DNA of 53,556 bases, taken from the NCBI RefSeq assembly GCF_001468285.1, contig NZ_LNSB01000037.1:1-53556 (forward strand). Reading direction: 5' to 3'. Numbering within the stretch: the first letter of the stretch is position 1; each line of letters begins with the position of its first letter. The notes beneath the pieces are model-generated. The model was given only the letters and a program-made list of their open reading frames with translations, searched no databases and was not told the origin of the DNA. The position numbers and the translations under genes are program-made. Shown piece after piece: positions 41,910-50,109 of the stretch. Source of the DNA: Sphingopyxis sp. HIX (lineage in GTDB: Bacteria; Pseudomonadota; Alphaproteobacteria; Sphingomonadales; Sphingomonadaceae).

Positions 41910-43124
41910 TCAGGCGTCCCATTCGATCGGGAGGGCCTCGAGCGCCATCACCGTGCCGATGCGGAAGGCATGGCGTTCGCCCGGCGTCGCGCGGAAGGCG
42001 GGGATGCGTTTGACCCATTCCTCGGTCAGGATGCGCAGCTCGGCGCGGCCGAGCACATGGCCGACGCACAGATGCGGGCCCGACGAAAAGGTCAGATGCG
42101 CCGTCTTCCGGCGGTCGAGATCGAAAACATTCGGCCGCTCGAATTTCGCGGGATCGCGGCTGCCGAGGCAGAGGACGTTGAGCACCATCTCCCCCGCGCG
42201 GAACTGCGCTTCGCCGATTTTCTGGTCCTGCACCACCAGCCGCGGGGTGTTGACGACGCCATAGAGCCGAACTGCCTCGTCGGCGAAGGCCGGGATCAGC
42301 GACGGGTCGGCGGCGAGCCGCGCCTGCACCTCGGGCATCTGCGCAAGCTGCTGGAAGGCGAAACCGGTGACGTTGGTGACGGTGTCCATGCCGCCGAGGA
42401 AAAGCACGAAGCTCATCGCGAGGATTTCGTCGTCGCTCATCGTCCGACCGTCGATATCGACAGTGATGAAATGCGACATCAGCTTGCCGTCGGGCGCGGC
42501 GCGCTTTTCGGCGATCAGGCCCTTGAGCTCGCCGAGGATAAGCGCGCTCAGCCGCCCGAGCTCGGCTTCGTCATTCTGCGCCGAGAAAAAATCCTCGGCG
42601 AGGTGGCGGAAGTCCTGCAGCCGCGACAGGTCCATCCCCATCAGTTCCATGAACACGCTGACCGGAAAGACCTTCGACACATCGGCCTGGAAGTCGCATG
42701 CGCCCTTGTCGGCAACCGCTTCGACGAACTTGGCTGCCCACTCGCGGATGCGCGGTTCGAGCGCCTTGATCGCGGCGGGGCCGAACATCGGCATCATCGC
42801 GCGGCGATAGGGCAGGTTCTCGGGTGGATCGAGGCTGAGCGGAATCATGAAAGGCGGGTTCTTGACGCGCGGGATCTGCATCTCGCGCACCGAGAAATGT
42901 TCGGGATCAAGCACCACCTGGCTGATCGCGTCGAAGCTCTTGACGATCCAGTGCCCGCCGTTGAGCCGGCTCCAGAAAATGTCCGGCGCATCCGAGAGCG
43001 CCGCGGCATAAGTGCCCTGCACATCCTCGCCGATGCGCGGGTCGGCATAGATGTCGAAATCGAACACCAGATGCGCCGGGATATGCGGCGGCACCGGCGC
43101 GGTGGCGAGCTGGGCGGCGGTCAT
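41910..43124 (-). CDS. Cytochrome P450 (P450-2)
   Basis: 404-residue soluble class I P450. I-helix LFLGGMDTVTNVTGF, ExxR in DEAVRLYG, haem loop FSSGPHLCVGHVLGR with the proximal Cys near residue 353. The start with GAGGAG upstream is at 43124; the frame opens further upstream but overlaps ACS3. It is the last gene of the operon RHO3-ACS3-P450-2. Compared with P450-1 the I-helix lacks the second Thr (DTVT versus DTTS), which is common in P450 families. It likely uses the ferredoxin at 5.6 kb or another from the genome. Confidence 0.95.
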   Translation of the reverse strand: MTAAQLATAPVPPHIPAHLVFDFDIYADPRIGEDVQGTYAAALSDAPDIFWSRLNGGHWIVKSFDAISQVVLDPEHFSVREMQIPRVKNPPFMIPLSLDPPENLPYRRAMMPMFGPAAIKALEPRIREWAAKFVEAVADKGACDFQADVSKVFPVSVFMELMGMDLSRLQDFRHLAEDFFSAQNDEAELGRLSALILGELKGLIAEKRAAPDGKLMSHFITVDIDGRTMSDDEILAMSFVLFLGGMDTVTNVTGFAFQQLAQMPEVQARLAADPSLIPAFADEAVRLYGVVNTPRLVVQDQKIGEAQFRAGEMVLNVLCLGSRDPAKFERPNVFDLDRRKTAHLTFSSGPHLCVGHVLGRAELRILTEEWVKRIPAFRATPGERHAFRIGTVMALEALPIEWDA

Positions 43125-43134
43125 GTCAGGCTCC

Positions 43135-44634
43135 TCATCTGACGCGCTCCATGGTTTCATGCGCGCCGGCATAGGCCTCGCGCACCGCGGGCTTAGACAG
43201 CTTGCCGGTCGCGAGCCGCGGCAGCGGATCGGCCGAGAAGGCGACGTAGCGCGGCACCTTGTAGTTGGAGAGATTGGCGTTGCAGTGGGTGATCAGCGCC
43301 GCGACATCGACCTCGGCGGGCCCATGATAGACGACGAAGGGCGTCTCGCCGAACTTCGGGTCGGGGGCAGCGATCGCCAGCGCCTCGATCACGCCCGGAA
43401 ATTCGCACACCACCCGCTCGACCTCGGCCGCCGAAATGTTGAGCCCGCCCGAGATGATCAGATCCTTCATCCGGTCGACGAAGGTCAGCAGCCCGCGCTC
43501 GTCGAGCGTGCCGATGTCGCCCGAATAGAGCCATCCGCCCCGGATCGCCTTCGCCGTCTCTTCCGGATTACGCCAATAGCCCTGCATCATGCCGGGCGAG
43601 CGCATCAAAATCTCGCCGGGCTCGCCGGGGTCGCAATCGCTGCCGTCGGCACGCACGACGCGCAGGTCCATGAAGACCCCGCCCCAGCCGCATTTCTCGG
43701 GCTCTTCGATTGCCAGATGCTCGGGCATCATCGTCGCATTGCCGCCGACCTCGGTCTGGCCATAGATTTGCCGGATCGTGATGCCCTTCGCCTTCCAGGT
43801 GTCGAGCAACTGCCGGCTGACCCGCGCCCCGCCCGCGGTCGCGAGGCGGATCGACGAGAGGTCGGCGCCGGCGAAACCGGGGCAGCGCGTGATCGCCTCG
43901 AAGAAGGTCGGGACACCGCCGAAACAGCTGATCTTCTCGTCCTGGATCAGTTGCAGGATCGCGTCGGGGACGAAGGCCGGCTCCATATAAACGGTGCAGC
44001 CCTGCACGGTATAATGGACGAGCTGGACGAAGCCCGCCGAAGTGTTGAGCGGCGCGAGCGTGATCACGCGCGATCCCGGCGAGGACGACGTCTCCTCGAC
44101 CGCCCAGCAGGCGGCGTAGGCGGTCATCGAGCGGTTGGTGAAGACCACCCCCTTGGGCTTGGCGGTCGATCCGCTCGTCGCGATGATCACCACCGGTGCA
44201 TCGGGCAGAGGATCGTGTTTGGGCAGGGCGGGCGCGGCATGGCGCAACGCCTCGATCTCGGCCATCGCACGTGGGACCAGCCCCGCCGCCTCGACATTGG
44301 CCGCGAATTCGGGCGCGGCAAAGGCGAAGCGCGGCTCGGTGGTCTCGCACAGCTCGCGGATTTCGCGCGGGGTGAAACGGAAATTGACCGGATTGACGAT
44401 CCCGCCCGCACGGATGATCCCCATGATCAGCGCGCAATAGGCCAGGCTGTTGGTCGAGCAGATCGCGACGCGGTCGCCGGGCTGCAGCCCGTCGGCCTCC
44501 AGCATCGCCGCCACCCGGTCGGACCAGTTCTTGTAGTCGGCATAGCTCAGCCGGTCACCGCCGAGCACCACTGCGGGCTGCCCCGGCCGCATCCGCGCCC
44601 ACCAATCCATCGCGCCCGGCAAAGTCTGCGCCAT
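43135..44634 (-). CDS. AMP-dependent acyl-CoA synthetase (ACS3)
   Basis: ANL superfamily ligase of 499 residues. P-loop IIATSGSTAKPKGVVFTN (about 149-166) with Ser and Ala in place of the more common TTG. A5 QIYGQTEVGG, hinge YSGDIGTLDERGLLTFVDRM, and the C-terminal Lys in LATGKLSKPAVREA. The ribosome site GGAGAGGG is clear. It lies 38 nt after RHO3 and 10 nt before P450-2, so the three work on the same compound: oxygenation and CoA activation of an acid. Confidence 0.93.
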   Translation of the reverse strand: MAQTLPGAMDWWARMRPGQPAVVLGGDRLSYADYKNWSDRVAAMLEADGLQPGDRVAICSTNSLAYCALIMGIIRAGGIVNPVNFRFTPREIRELCETTEPRFAFAAPEFAANVEAAGLVPRAMAEIEALRHAAPALPKHDPLPDAPVVIIATSGSTAKPKGVVFTNRSMTAYAACWAVEETSSSPGSRVITLAPLNTSAGFVQLVHYTVQGCTVYMEPAFVPDAILQLIQDEKISCFGGVPTFFEAITRCPGFAGADLSSIRLATAGGARVSRQLLDTWKAKGITIRQIYGQTEVGGNATMMPEHLAIEEPEKCGWGGVFMDLRVVRADGSDCDPGEPGEILMRSPGMMQGYWRNPEETAKAIRGGWLYSGDIGTLDERGLLTFVDRMKDLIISGGLNISAAEVERVVCEFPGVIEALAIAAPDPKFGETPFVVYHGPAEVDVAALITHCNANLSNYKVPRYVAFSADPLPRLATGKLSKPAVREAYAGAHETMERVR

Positions 44635-44672
44635 TCAGTCCCTCTCCATCCGGTCTCGTGCCGGTTCGTCAA

Positions 44673-45851
44673 TTACAGCAGTGCTTCGATCGCTTCATAA
44701 TAGCGGATGATATTGGTCTCGAGCCCGCAATAGATGGTCTCTTCGGGCACCCCCGCGTTCAGTCCCTGCTGGCTGATCTCGGCCGCCCGGAAATCCTCGC
44801 CGCCGAAGACGCTGAGGATCAGTTCGTAGGAGCGCGCGAACACCTCCTCGGCCTTGGGCGTCGCCGCCGCCTCGGGGGTCAGCATGAAATATTCGACCGT
44901 CGTGCGATCGGGCCCGCGCGGCATGAGGAGCATGACGCTGGTGTAATATTGGCTGGTCACCACGACGCAGTTGGGGAACGCCGTATAGGCGTGCGTCACC
45001 AGCTTGTGGACGTTCGCCGCCGGGTCCTCGTCGAGCATTTCGGGGACATAGCCGATGCGCCCCGACACCTGCCGGATGTTCGGCCCGAACATGTCGACGA
45101 TGTTCGGCGCATCCTGGAACCGGTCGCCGATCGACGCGGCGTGGAGCCGCTGGACATGGTAGCCTTCGAGGAAAGGTTCGAGCACGACCTTCCAGTTGGC
45201 GGCGAGGTCGAAGGTCTTGCGGCCATAGACATGCGCCGATCCGATCCCGAGCGCGTCGAAATCGTCGGCGACCTGCTGCGACAGGTTCGACCAGTCGGCG
45301 ACGATGTTGCGATCGAGCTGGACATAGACGATGCCGCCCCATTCGCGTGCCTCGAGCTCGATCAGCCCGCGCTGGCTCTTGTCGAGCCCCTGGAAGGCTT
45401 CGCTGCGGGACACGCCGATCAGCTTGCCGTCGATGCCATAAGTCCAGGCGTGATAGGGACAGGTCATGCGGCCCTGCTTGTGGACCGCGCAATCCTCGAT
45501 GATCTTCGATCCCTTGTGTTGGCACGCGTTGACAAAGGCCTTGATCGTGCCGTCGCGGGTGCGCGAGACGAGCATCGGAAAACCATAGCTGTCGTTGGCG
45601 ACGATGCTGCCGGGCTCGAGCAGCGCCGAACAGGTCACGGGCACCGGGAAACGGCGGAAGATCCGCTCCTGCTCGCGGTCGTAGCGCTCTTGGCCCGTGA
45701 AAATCGCATTGGGGCGCGTCGAGCCGAAGGGGGTGACCACCGCGTCCTTTTCGGCGGGGATTTTGCGGATGGCCTCGATCTGGCTGGGCGTCAGGTCGGC
45801 GAGCGTGGTCAGCTTGCGGGCGGGGCGTGCAACTTCTGCAACGTCACTCAT
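44673..45851 (-). CDS. Rieske non-haem iron oxygenase, alpha subunit (RHO3)
   Basis: 392 residues. Rieske ligands C110 and H112 (CQHKGS) and C131 and H134 (CPYHAW). Iron-site region PFLEGYHVQRLH with E229 bridging and H232 and H237 as ligands. The EGYH and CPYHAW patterns are close to carnitine/choline- and phenylpropionate-type stand-alone oxygenases rather than the two-component naphthalene type. It heads the operon RHO3-ACS3-P450-2 and is divergent from GMC2 with a family III operator 44-68 nt upstream. No reductase is nearby. Confidence 0.94.
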   Translation of the reverse strand: MSDVAEVARPARKLTTLADLTPSQIEAIRKIPAEKDAVVTPFGSTRPNAIFTGQERYDREQERIFRRFPVPVTCSALLEPGSIVANDSYGFPMLVSRTRDGTIKAFVNACQHKGSKIIEDCAVHKQGRMTCPYHAWTYGIDGKLIGVSRSEAFQGLDKSQRGLIELEAREWGGIVYVQLDRNIVADWSNLSQQVADDFDALGIGSAHVYGRKTFDLAANWKVVLEPFLEGYHVQRLHAASIGDRFQDAPNIVDMFGPNIRQVSGRIGYVPEMLDEDPAANVHKLVTHAYTAFPNCVVVTSQYYTSVMLLMPRGPDRTTVEYFMLTPEAAATPKAEEVFARSYELILSVFGGEDFRAAEISQQGLNAGVPEETIYCGLETNIIRYYEAIEALL

Positions 45852-45894
45852 ATCGCAATCCTCTCCTTTTCGTTGGCTTCAGCCTATTCGACCC

Positions 45895-45919
45895 TTTACC
45901 TAATGACAATAGTTTTTTA
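45895..45919. promoter_or_regulatory. Family III operator between RHO3 and GMC2
   Basis: TTTACCTA-atgacaa-TAGTTTTTTA, the third member of the CTA-N7-TAG set. On the minus strand TTGTCA lies inside it as a likely -35 for RHO3. Confidence 0.55.
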
Positions 45920-45969
45920 TGAAGCGGGTGAGAGCGCTGCAAAAGCGCCGGAATCGAGGGGATAAGGCT

Positions 45970-47577
45970 ATGGACTTCGACTATGTCATCTGCGGAGCGG
46001 GCGCGGCGGGATGCGTGCTCGCCTATCGCCTGTCGGAGAATCCGCGGCTGAAGATCGCGCTGATCGAAGCCGGTCCGCGCGACCGCCACCCCTTCATCTC
46101 GATGCCCAAGGGACTCGCCAAGGTGATGCAGGACCCGAAGCATCTGTGGGTCCATATGAGCGACCCCGAGGCGTCGACCGCGGGCCAGTCCGAGGCCTGG
46201 GTGCGCGGGCGCGTGCTCGGCGGATCGTCGTCGGTCAACGGCATGATGTACGTCCGCGGCCAGCCCGCCGATTTCGACGCGATCGCCGAGCAGTCGAGCG
46301 ACGACTGGAGCTGGGAGCATATCGGCGCGGCCTATCGCGCGTTCGAGAATCACGAACTGGGCGGTGACGAGACGCGCGGCGACGCGGGGCCGATGAAGAT
46401 TTCGATGCCGACGCAGCGCCTGCCGATTTCGGACGCGCAAGTCGCGGCGGGCGAGGCGATGGGCTGGGCGAACAAGCGCGACATCAACGCCCCCGACGAC
46501 CAGGTGGCGATCGGCTATGCGCCGCGCACCATCTTCAAGGGCAAGCGCCAGAGCGCCGCGCAGGCCTTCCTGCGACCAGCCGAGAAGCGCGCCAACCTCA
46601 CCGTCCTGACCGAACGCACCGTCGACCGGGTGATCTTCGACGGCACGCGCGCGGTGGGCGTGGAAGTCGTCCATAACGGCGCGCGCGAGACGATCGCTGC
46701 GGCGCACGAAGTGATCCTCTGCGGCGGCGCGATGGCGAGCCCCGCGATCCTCGAACGCTCGGGCGTCGGCGATGCGAGCCGCCTCGCCGCGCTCGGCATC
46801 CCGCTCGTCCATCATAACAGCCAGGTCGGCGAAGGGCTGATCGAGCATCGCGGCATCATCATGCAGTGGAAGCTGACCAAGGCAGCGCTGTCGCAGAACC
46901 GCGTTTTCGGCGGCTGGCGCCTGCTGCTCGCGACGCTCCAATATTATCTGACCGGCGACGGGCCGATGTCGGCCGCGGCCTATGAGATCGGCGGCTGGTT
47001 CAAGTCGCGCCCCGGGCTCAACCGCCCCGACGTCCAGATGCTGATCGCCCCTTTCAGCTTCGACATGGCGACCCAGCGCACCAAGCTGGAAAAGCACCCC
47101 GGCATCAACGCGGTGATCTATCCGCTGCGCCCGACGTCGCGCGGCAGCATCCATATCGCGACGCGCGATCCCGACGCCGCGGCGAGCTTCAAGCCCAATT
47201 ACCGCGACACCGAAGAGGATCGCGCCGCGATGGCCGGCGCGGTGCGCGTGATGCGCGACTATGCACGGCAAGAACCGCTGGCGGGCATGATCGCCGAGGA
47301 GACGCTGCCCGGCCCGGCGTTCGCCAGCGACGCCGAAATCCTCGACGCCTATGACCGCTTCGGCACCTGCGGCTATCATGCGGTGGGCAGCTGCCGCATG
47401 GGCAAGGACGCCGCCTCGGTCGTCGACCCCGCGCTCCGCGTGCGCGGTGTCGAGGGGCTGCGCATCATCGACACCTCGATCATGCCTGCGATCCCCTCGG
47501 GCAACACCAACGGCCCGACGATGGCAATGGCGTGGCGCGGCGCGGATATCATCCTGCGCGATGCACCTGCGGCCTGA
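45970..47577 (+). CDS. GMC family FAD-dependent alcohol oxidoreductase (GMC2)
   Basis: 535 residues. FAD motif VICGAGAAGCVLAYRLSEN, signature region GRVLGGSSSVNGMMYVRGQ, active-site His in YHAVGSC (about 470) and Asn in PSGNTNG (about 512). The frame is open from 45919, but the ATG at 45970 after AGGGGATAAGG gives the usual start. No signal peptide. Paralogue of GMC1 with the same length. Divergent from RHO3, so it probably oxidises an alcohol formed by the oxygenases of that operon. Confidence 0.95.
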   Translation: MDFDYVICGAGAAGCVLAYRLSENPRLKIALIEAGPRDRHPFISMPKGLAKVMQDPKHLWVHMSDPEASTAGQSEAWVRGRVLGGSSSVNGMMYVRGQPADFDAIAEQSSDDWSWEHIGAAYRAFENHELGGDETRGDAGPMKISMPTQRLPISDAQVAAGEAMGWANKRDINAPDDQVAIGYAPRTIFKGKRQSAAQAFLRPAEKRANLTVLTERTVDRVIFDGTRAVGVEVVHNGARETIAAAHEVILCGGAMASPAILERSGVGDASRLAALGIPLVHHNSQVGEGLIEHRGIIMQWKLTKAALSQNRVFGGWRLLLATLQYYLTGDGPMSAAAYEIGGWFKSRPGLNRPDVQMLIAPFSFDMATQRTKLEKHPGINAVIYPLRPTSRGSIHIATRDPDAAASFKPNYRDTEEDRAAMAGAVRVMRDYARQEPLAGMIAEETLPGPAFASDAEILDAYDRFGTCGYHAVGSCRMGKDAASVVDPALRVRGVEGLRIIDTSIMPAIPSGNTNGPTMAMAWRGADIILRDAPAA

Positions 47578-47599
47578 CGACTAAGGCGGCGGGACGGCC

Positions 47600-47621
47600 G
47601 GCGGTGCCCTTACCGCCTTTT
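47600..47621 (+). terminator. Intrinsic terminator after GMC2
   Basis: GGCGGT-gccctt-ACCGCC followed by TTTT, 22 nt past the GMC2 stop, between the convergent GMC2 and TBDR3. Confidence 0.6.
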
Positions 47622-47647
47622 CGCCGCCCCACCGCCTCGTCACGCCG

Positions 47648-50038
47648 TCACGAACCGAATTTGAAGCCGATCGTGACGCCCCCGGTGATCCCGCGGCCGA
47701 GCGCCGTCGAATAGCCGAATGTCGTCGTCTGCATGTTGCGGAACACGCGGTCGCCCTGGTTGAGCAGGTCGCGGCCCCAGACGGTGACATAAAGATTGTC
47801 CTTCAGCGGCCGGAAGGTCGCCGACAGGTTGAGCGTCGTCAGCGACCGCTGGATCGGCGCCCGCCCCTCGCCCGCCGGATAGGGATTGCCGCCGGCATCG
47901 ATCCCCGCGGGATAGAAGCCGTGCGTCGCATGGTCGAACGCGTCGGTGTAGCTGAGCAGCCCCGCGAGTTCGAGTTCGCCGTCGCGGCCGAGCGGCAGCC
48001 TGTAGTTCGCCGACAGGCTGGCCATGATGTTCGGCGTGACGGGCAGATCCTCGCCCGAGCAATCGGCATTGGTCGCCAGCGCCAGCCCGACCCCCGCGGG
48101 ACGATAGATTTCGCAGTTCGGGAAGCTGTCATATTCCGACTGGAAATAGGTCGAAAAGCTGGTGTTCAGCGTCAGCCGGTCGTCGGGGCGGAACGACATT
48201 TCGGCCTCCATCCCCGAAATCGTCGCCTTCGCCGCGTTGATCGAAATCTGCGTGTTGGTCGCGGGATCGACCACCGGCACCTGCAGATTGTCGTATTTAT
48301 AATAATAGCCCGCGAGGTTGAGCGTCAGCTTGCGGTCGAACAATTGCGACTTCAGCCCGACCTCGAAGGCGTCGATCGTCTCGGGCTCGGTCGCGCGCGC
48401 CGACAGCGACGAGATGTTGTACACCCCGCTCTTGAAGCCGCGATTGTAGCTCGCATAGACGAGCAGATCGTCCGAGAATTTATGATCGAGCACGACGCGG
48501 TAGGTGAGCTCCGAGAAGCCCGTGCTGAGCCCGTCGCACTGCGGATCGGCGGTGCACACATCGCCGATCGTCTGCGGGATCGCGATGACGCCGCCGGTGC
48601 CGTCGGGCACATAGGTGACCTTGCCATTATCCGCGTCGAGCGTCGCGGTCTCGTCGGTGTAGCGGAGGCCCGCGGTGATCTTCGTCCCCTGCCCGAACTC
48701 GTAGGACGCCTCGCCGAAAAGTCCGACCGATTCGATCGTCACGAAGGTGCTCAGATCGATATAGGCCAGCCCCGACGTCGGCCCGAGACCGAGCGCCGAC
48801 AGCTCGAGCAGCCGCCGCGGGACGGTCAGCGGTTCGAGCGGATCGGGCACCGGCAGCCCGACATATTGGTCGAGCTGCGAATAGCCGTCGCGGTAGTTGA
48901 TGTAGAAGCCGCCGACGAGCCACTGGAACGGCGAACTGCCCTCCGACGAGACCAGCAATTCCTGCTGCCAGGTGTGGCCGTTGAGATCGGTGTCGAACCA
49001 GAAGACCGACGCCGGCGAGAGGTCGAGGTCGAGCTGCACCCCCGATCCGCTGCGCGTATAGGCGCTGGTCGAGCTGATCGCGACATCGCCCAGATCATAG
49101 TCGAGATGGAGCGACGCGCCCCAGCTGTCGTAGCGCACCTCGGGCGGCACCTCGCCATAATAGGCGCGCTTGGGATTGCGGATATCGACCCCCGACACCG
49201 CCTCGCCGATCGAGAAGGGCGATCCCGGCGCGGGCTGCATCGCCATGATCGGGGTCGTATAGCCCTTGATATAATTGCCCTGCAGCTGCGCCGAGAAATC
49301 GCCGCTCTCGAACAGCAGATTGGCGCGGAAACCATAGGTTTCCTCCTCGCCCGTGCGCTTTCCGATGCCGTTCTCGGGGTTGCGGTTGACGATGTACGGC
49401 GTCTCGTAGCGGTAGAAGCCGCTGACGCTGAACGCGAGGTTTTCGCCGAGACCGCTGGTCAGATAGGCGCGCGCGCCGCGGTCGTCGGTTCCGAAGGTCC
49501 CTTCGACCATGCCGCCGAAATCCTGGCTCGGCTTCTTGGTCGAGATCAGGATTGCGCCCGAGGTCGCGTTGCGCCCGAACAGCGTCCCCTGCGGCCCGCG
49601 CAGCACCTGGATCGATTCGACCTCGGGAAAGGTCTGGAGCAGGATGCCCGTCTTGTCGGTCTGATAGACGCCGTCGACATAGACCGCGGCGGTCGATTCG
49701 TTGCCCGGGGTGATGTTGCGGCCGCCGACGCCGCGGATATAGGGCACCGACTGGCTGCCCCCCTCGGGCACCACCAGCGACGGTGCCATCTGCGACAATT
49801 GCCGAAGGCCATCGATGCCGGTCGACTGGAGCTGCTCGCCTTGGAAGGCCGACACCGCGATCGGCACATCCTGCAGCGCCTCCTCGCGCCGCTGTGCGGT
49901 GACGACGATGATGCCGTCGCCGCCGTCATTTTCCTCGGCAGCGGGCGCGGCCGGATCGGTCTGCGCCGCGGCGGGCACCGCGGCCATCGCCATCAGCATC
50001 GCGGTCGAGCCATATAAGATTTTGTGCGAAACAATCAT
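47648..50038 (-). CDS. TonB-dependent outer-membrane receptor (TBDR3)
   Basis: 796 residues from the ATG at 50038, which has GGGAGAG upstream; the ATG at 50053 adds five residues and lacks a site. Signal peptide to AVPAAAQ. IIVVTAQRREEALQDVPIAV, then a plug with PYIRGVGGRNITPGNE and VLRGPQGTLFGRNATSGAI, then a barrel ending ...GGVTIGFKFGS. It is a close paralogue of TBDR1, same length and orientation, with strongly similar DNA in the plug. It lies 71 nt downstream of the DUF1214-sulfotransferase operon and may be read with it, suggesting a sulfated ligand or a shared inducer (inference). Confidence 0.95.
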   Translation of the reverse strand: MIVSHKILYGSTAMLMAMAAVPAAAQTDPAAPAAEENDGGDGIIVVTAQRREEALQDVPIAVSAFQGEQLQSTGIDGLRQLSQMAPSLVVPEGGSQSVPYIRGVGGRNITPGNESTAAVYVDGVYQTDKTGILLQTFPEVESIQVLRGPQGTLFGRNATSGAILISTKKPSQDFGGMVEGTFGTDDRGARAYLTSGLGENLAFSVSGFYRYETPYIVNRNPENGIGKRTGEEETYGFRANLLFESGDFSAQLQGNYIKGYTTPIMAMQPAPGSPFSIGEAVSGVDIRNPKRAYYGEVPPEVRYDSWGASLHLDYDLGDVAISSTSAYTRSGSGVQLDLDLSPASVFWFDTDLNGHTWQQELLVSSEGSSPFQWLVGGFYINYRDGYSQLDQYVGLPVPDPLEPLTVPRRLLELSALGLGPTSGLAYIDLSTFVTIESVGLFGEASYEFGQGTKITAGLRYTDETATLDADNGKVTYVPDGTGGVIAIPQTIGDVCTADPQCDGLSTGFSELTYRVVLDHKFSDDLLVYASYNRGFKSGVYNISSLSARATEPETIDAFEVGLKSQLFDRKLTLNLAGYYYKYDNLQVPVVDPATNTQISINAAKATISGMEAEMSFRPDDRLTLNTSFSTYFQSEYDSFPNCEIYRPAGVGLALATNADCSGEDLPVTPNIMASLSANYRLPLGRDGELELAGLLSYTDAFDHATHGFYPAGIDAGGNPYPAGEGRAPIQRSLTTLNLSATFRPLKDNLYVTVWGRDLLNQGDRVFRNMQTTTFGYSTALGRGITGGVTIGFKFGS
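49561..49743 (-). repeat. Plug-domain DNA shared with TBDR1 (copy 2)
   Basis: Partner of the stretch at 24541-24723, same orientation, about 91 percent identical by eye without gaps. Long enough to allow recombination that would delete the 25 kb between them. Confidence 0.8.
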
Positions 50039-50109
50039 CTTCTCTCTCCCCATATCTGTCTGTTATCCATCGACATTCTACGGTCCGGGCGCAGCCCCCC
50101 GGCGGCCCT

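Noticed and set aside
45970..47577. Polyethylene-glycol degradation cluster (GMC, ALDH, ligase, TonB receptor)
   Set aside because: The gene order and the AraC-type regulator of known peg operons are absent, and Rieske, P450 and ACAD genes do not fit PEG.
47578..47647. Possible CRISPR or repeat array in the GC-rich gap
   Set aside because: Only short GGCGG/CCGCC repeats that form a terminator; no regular spacing or spacers.
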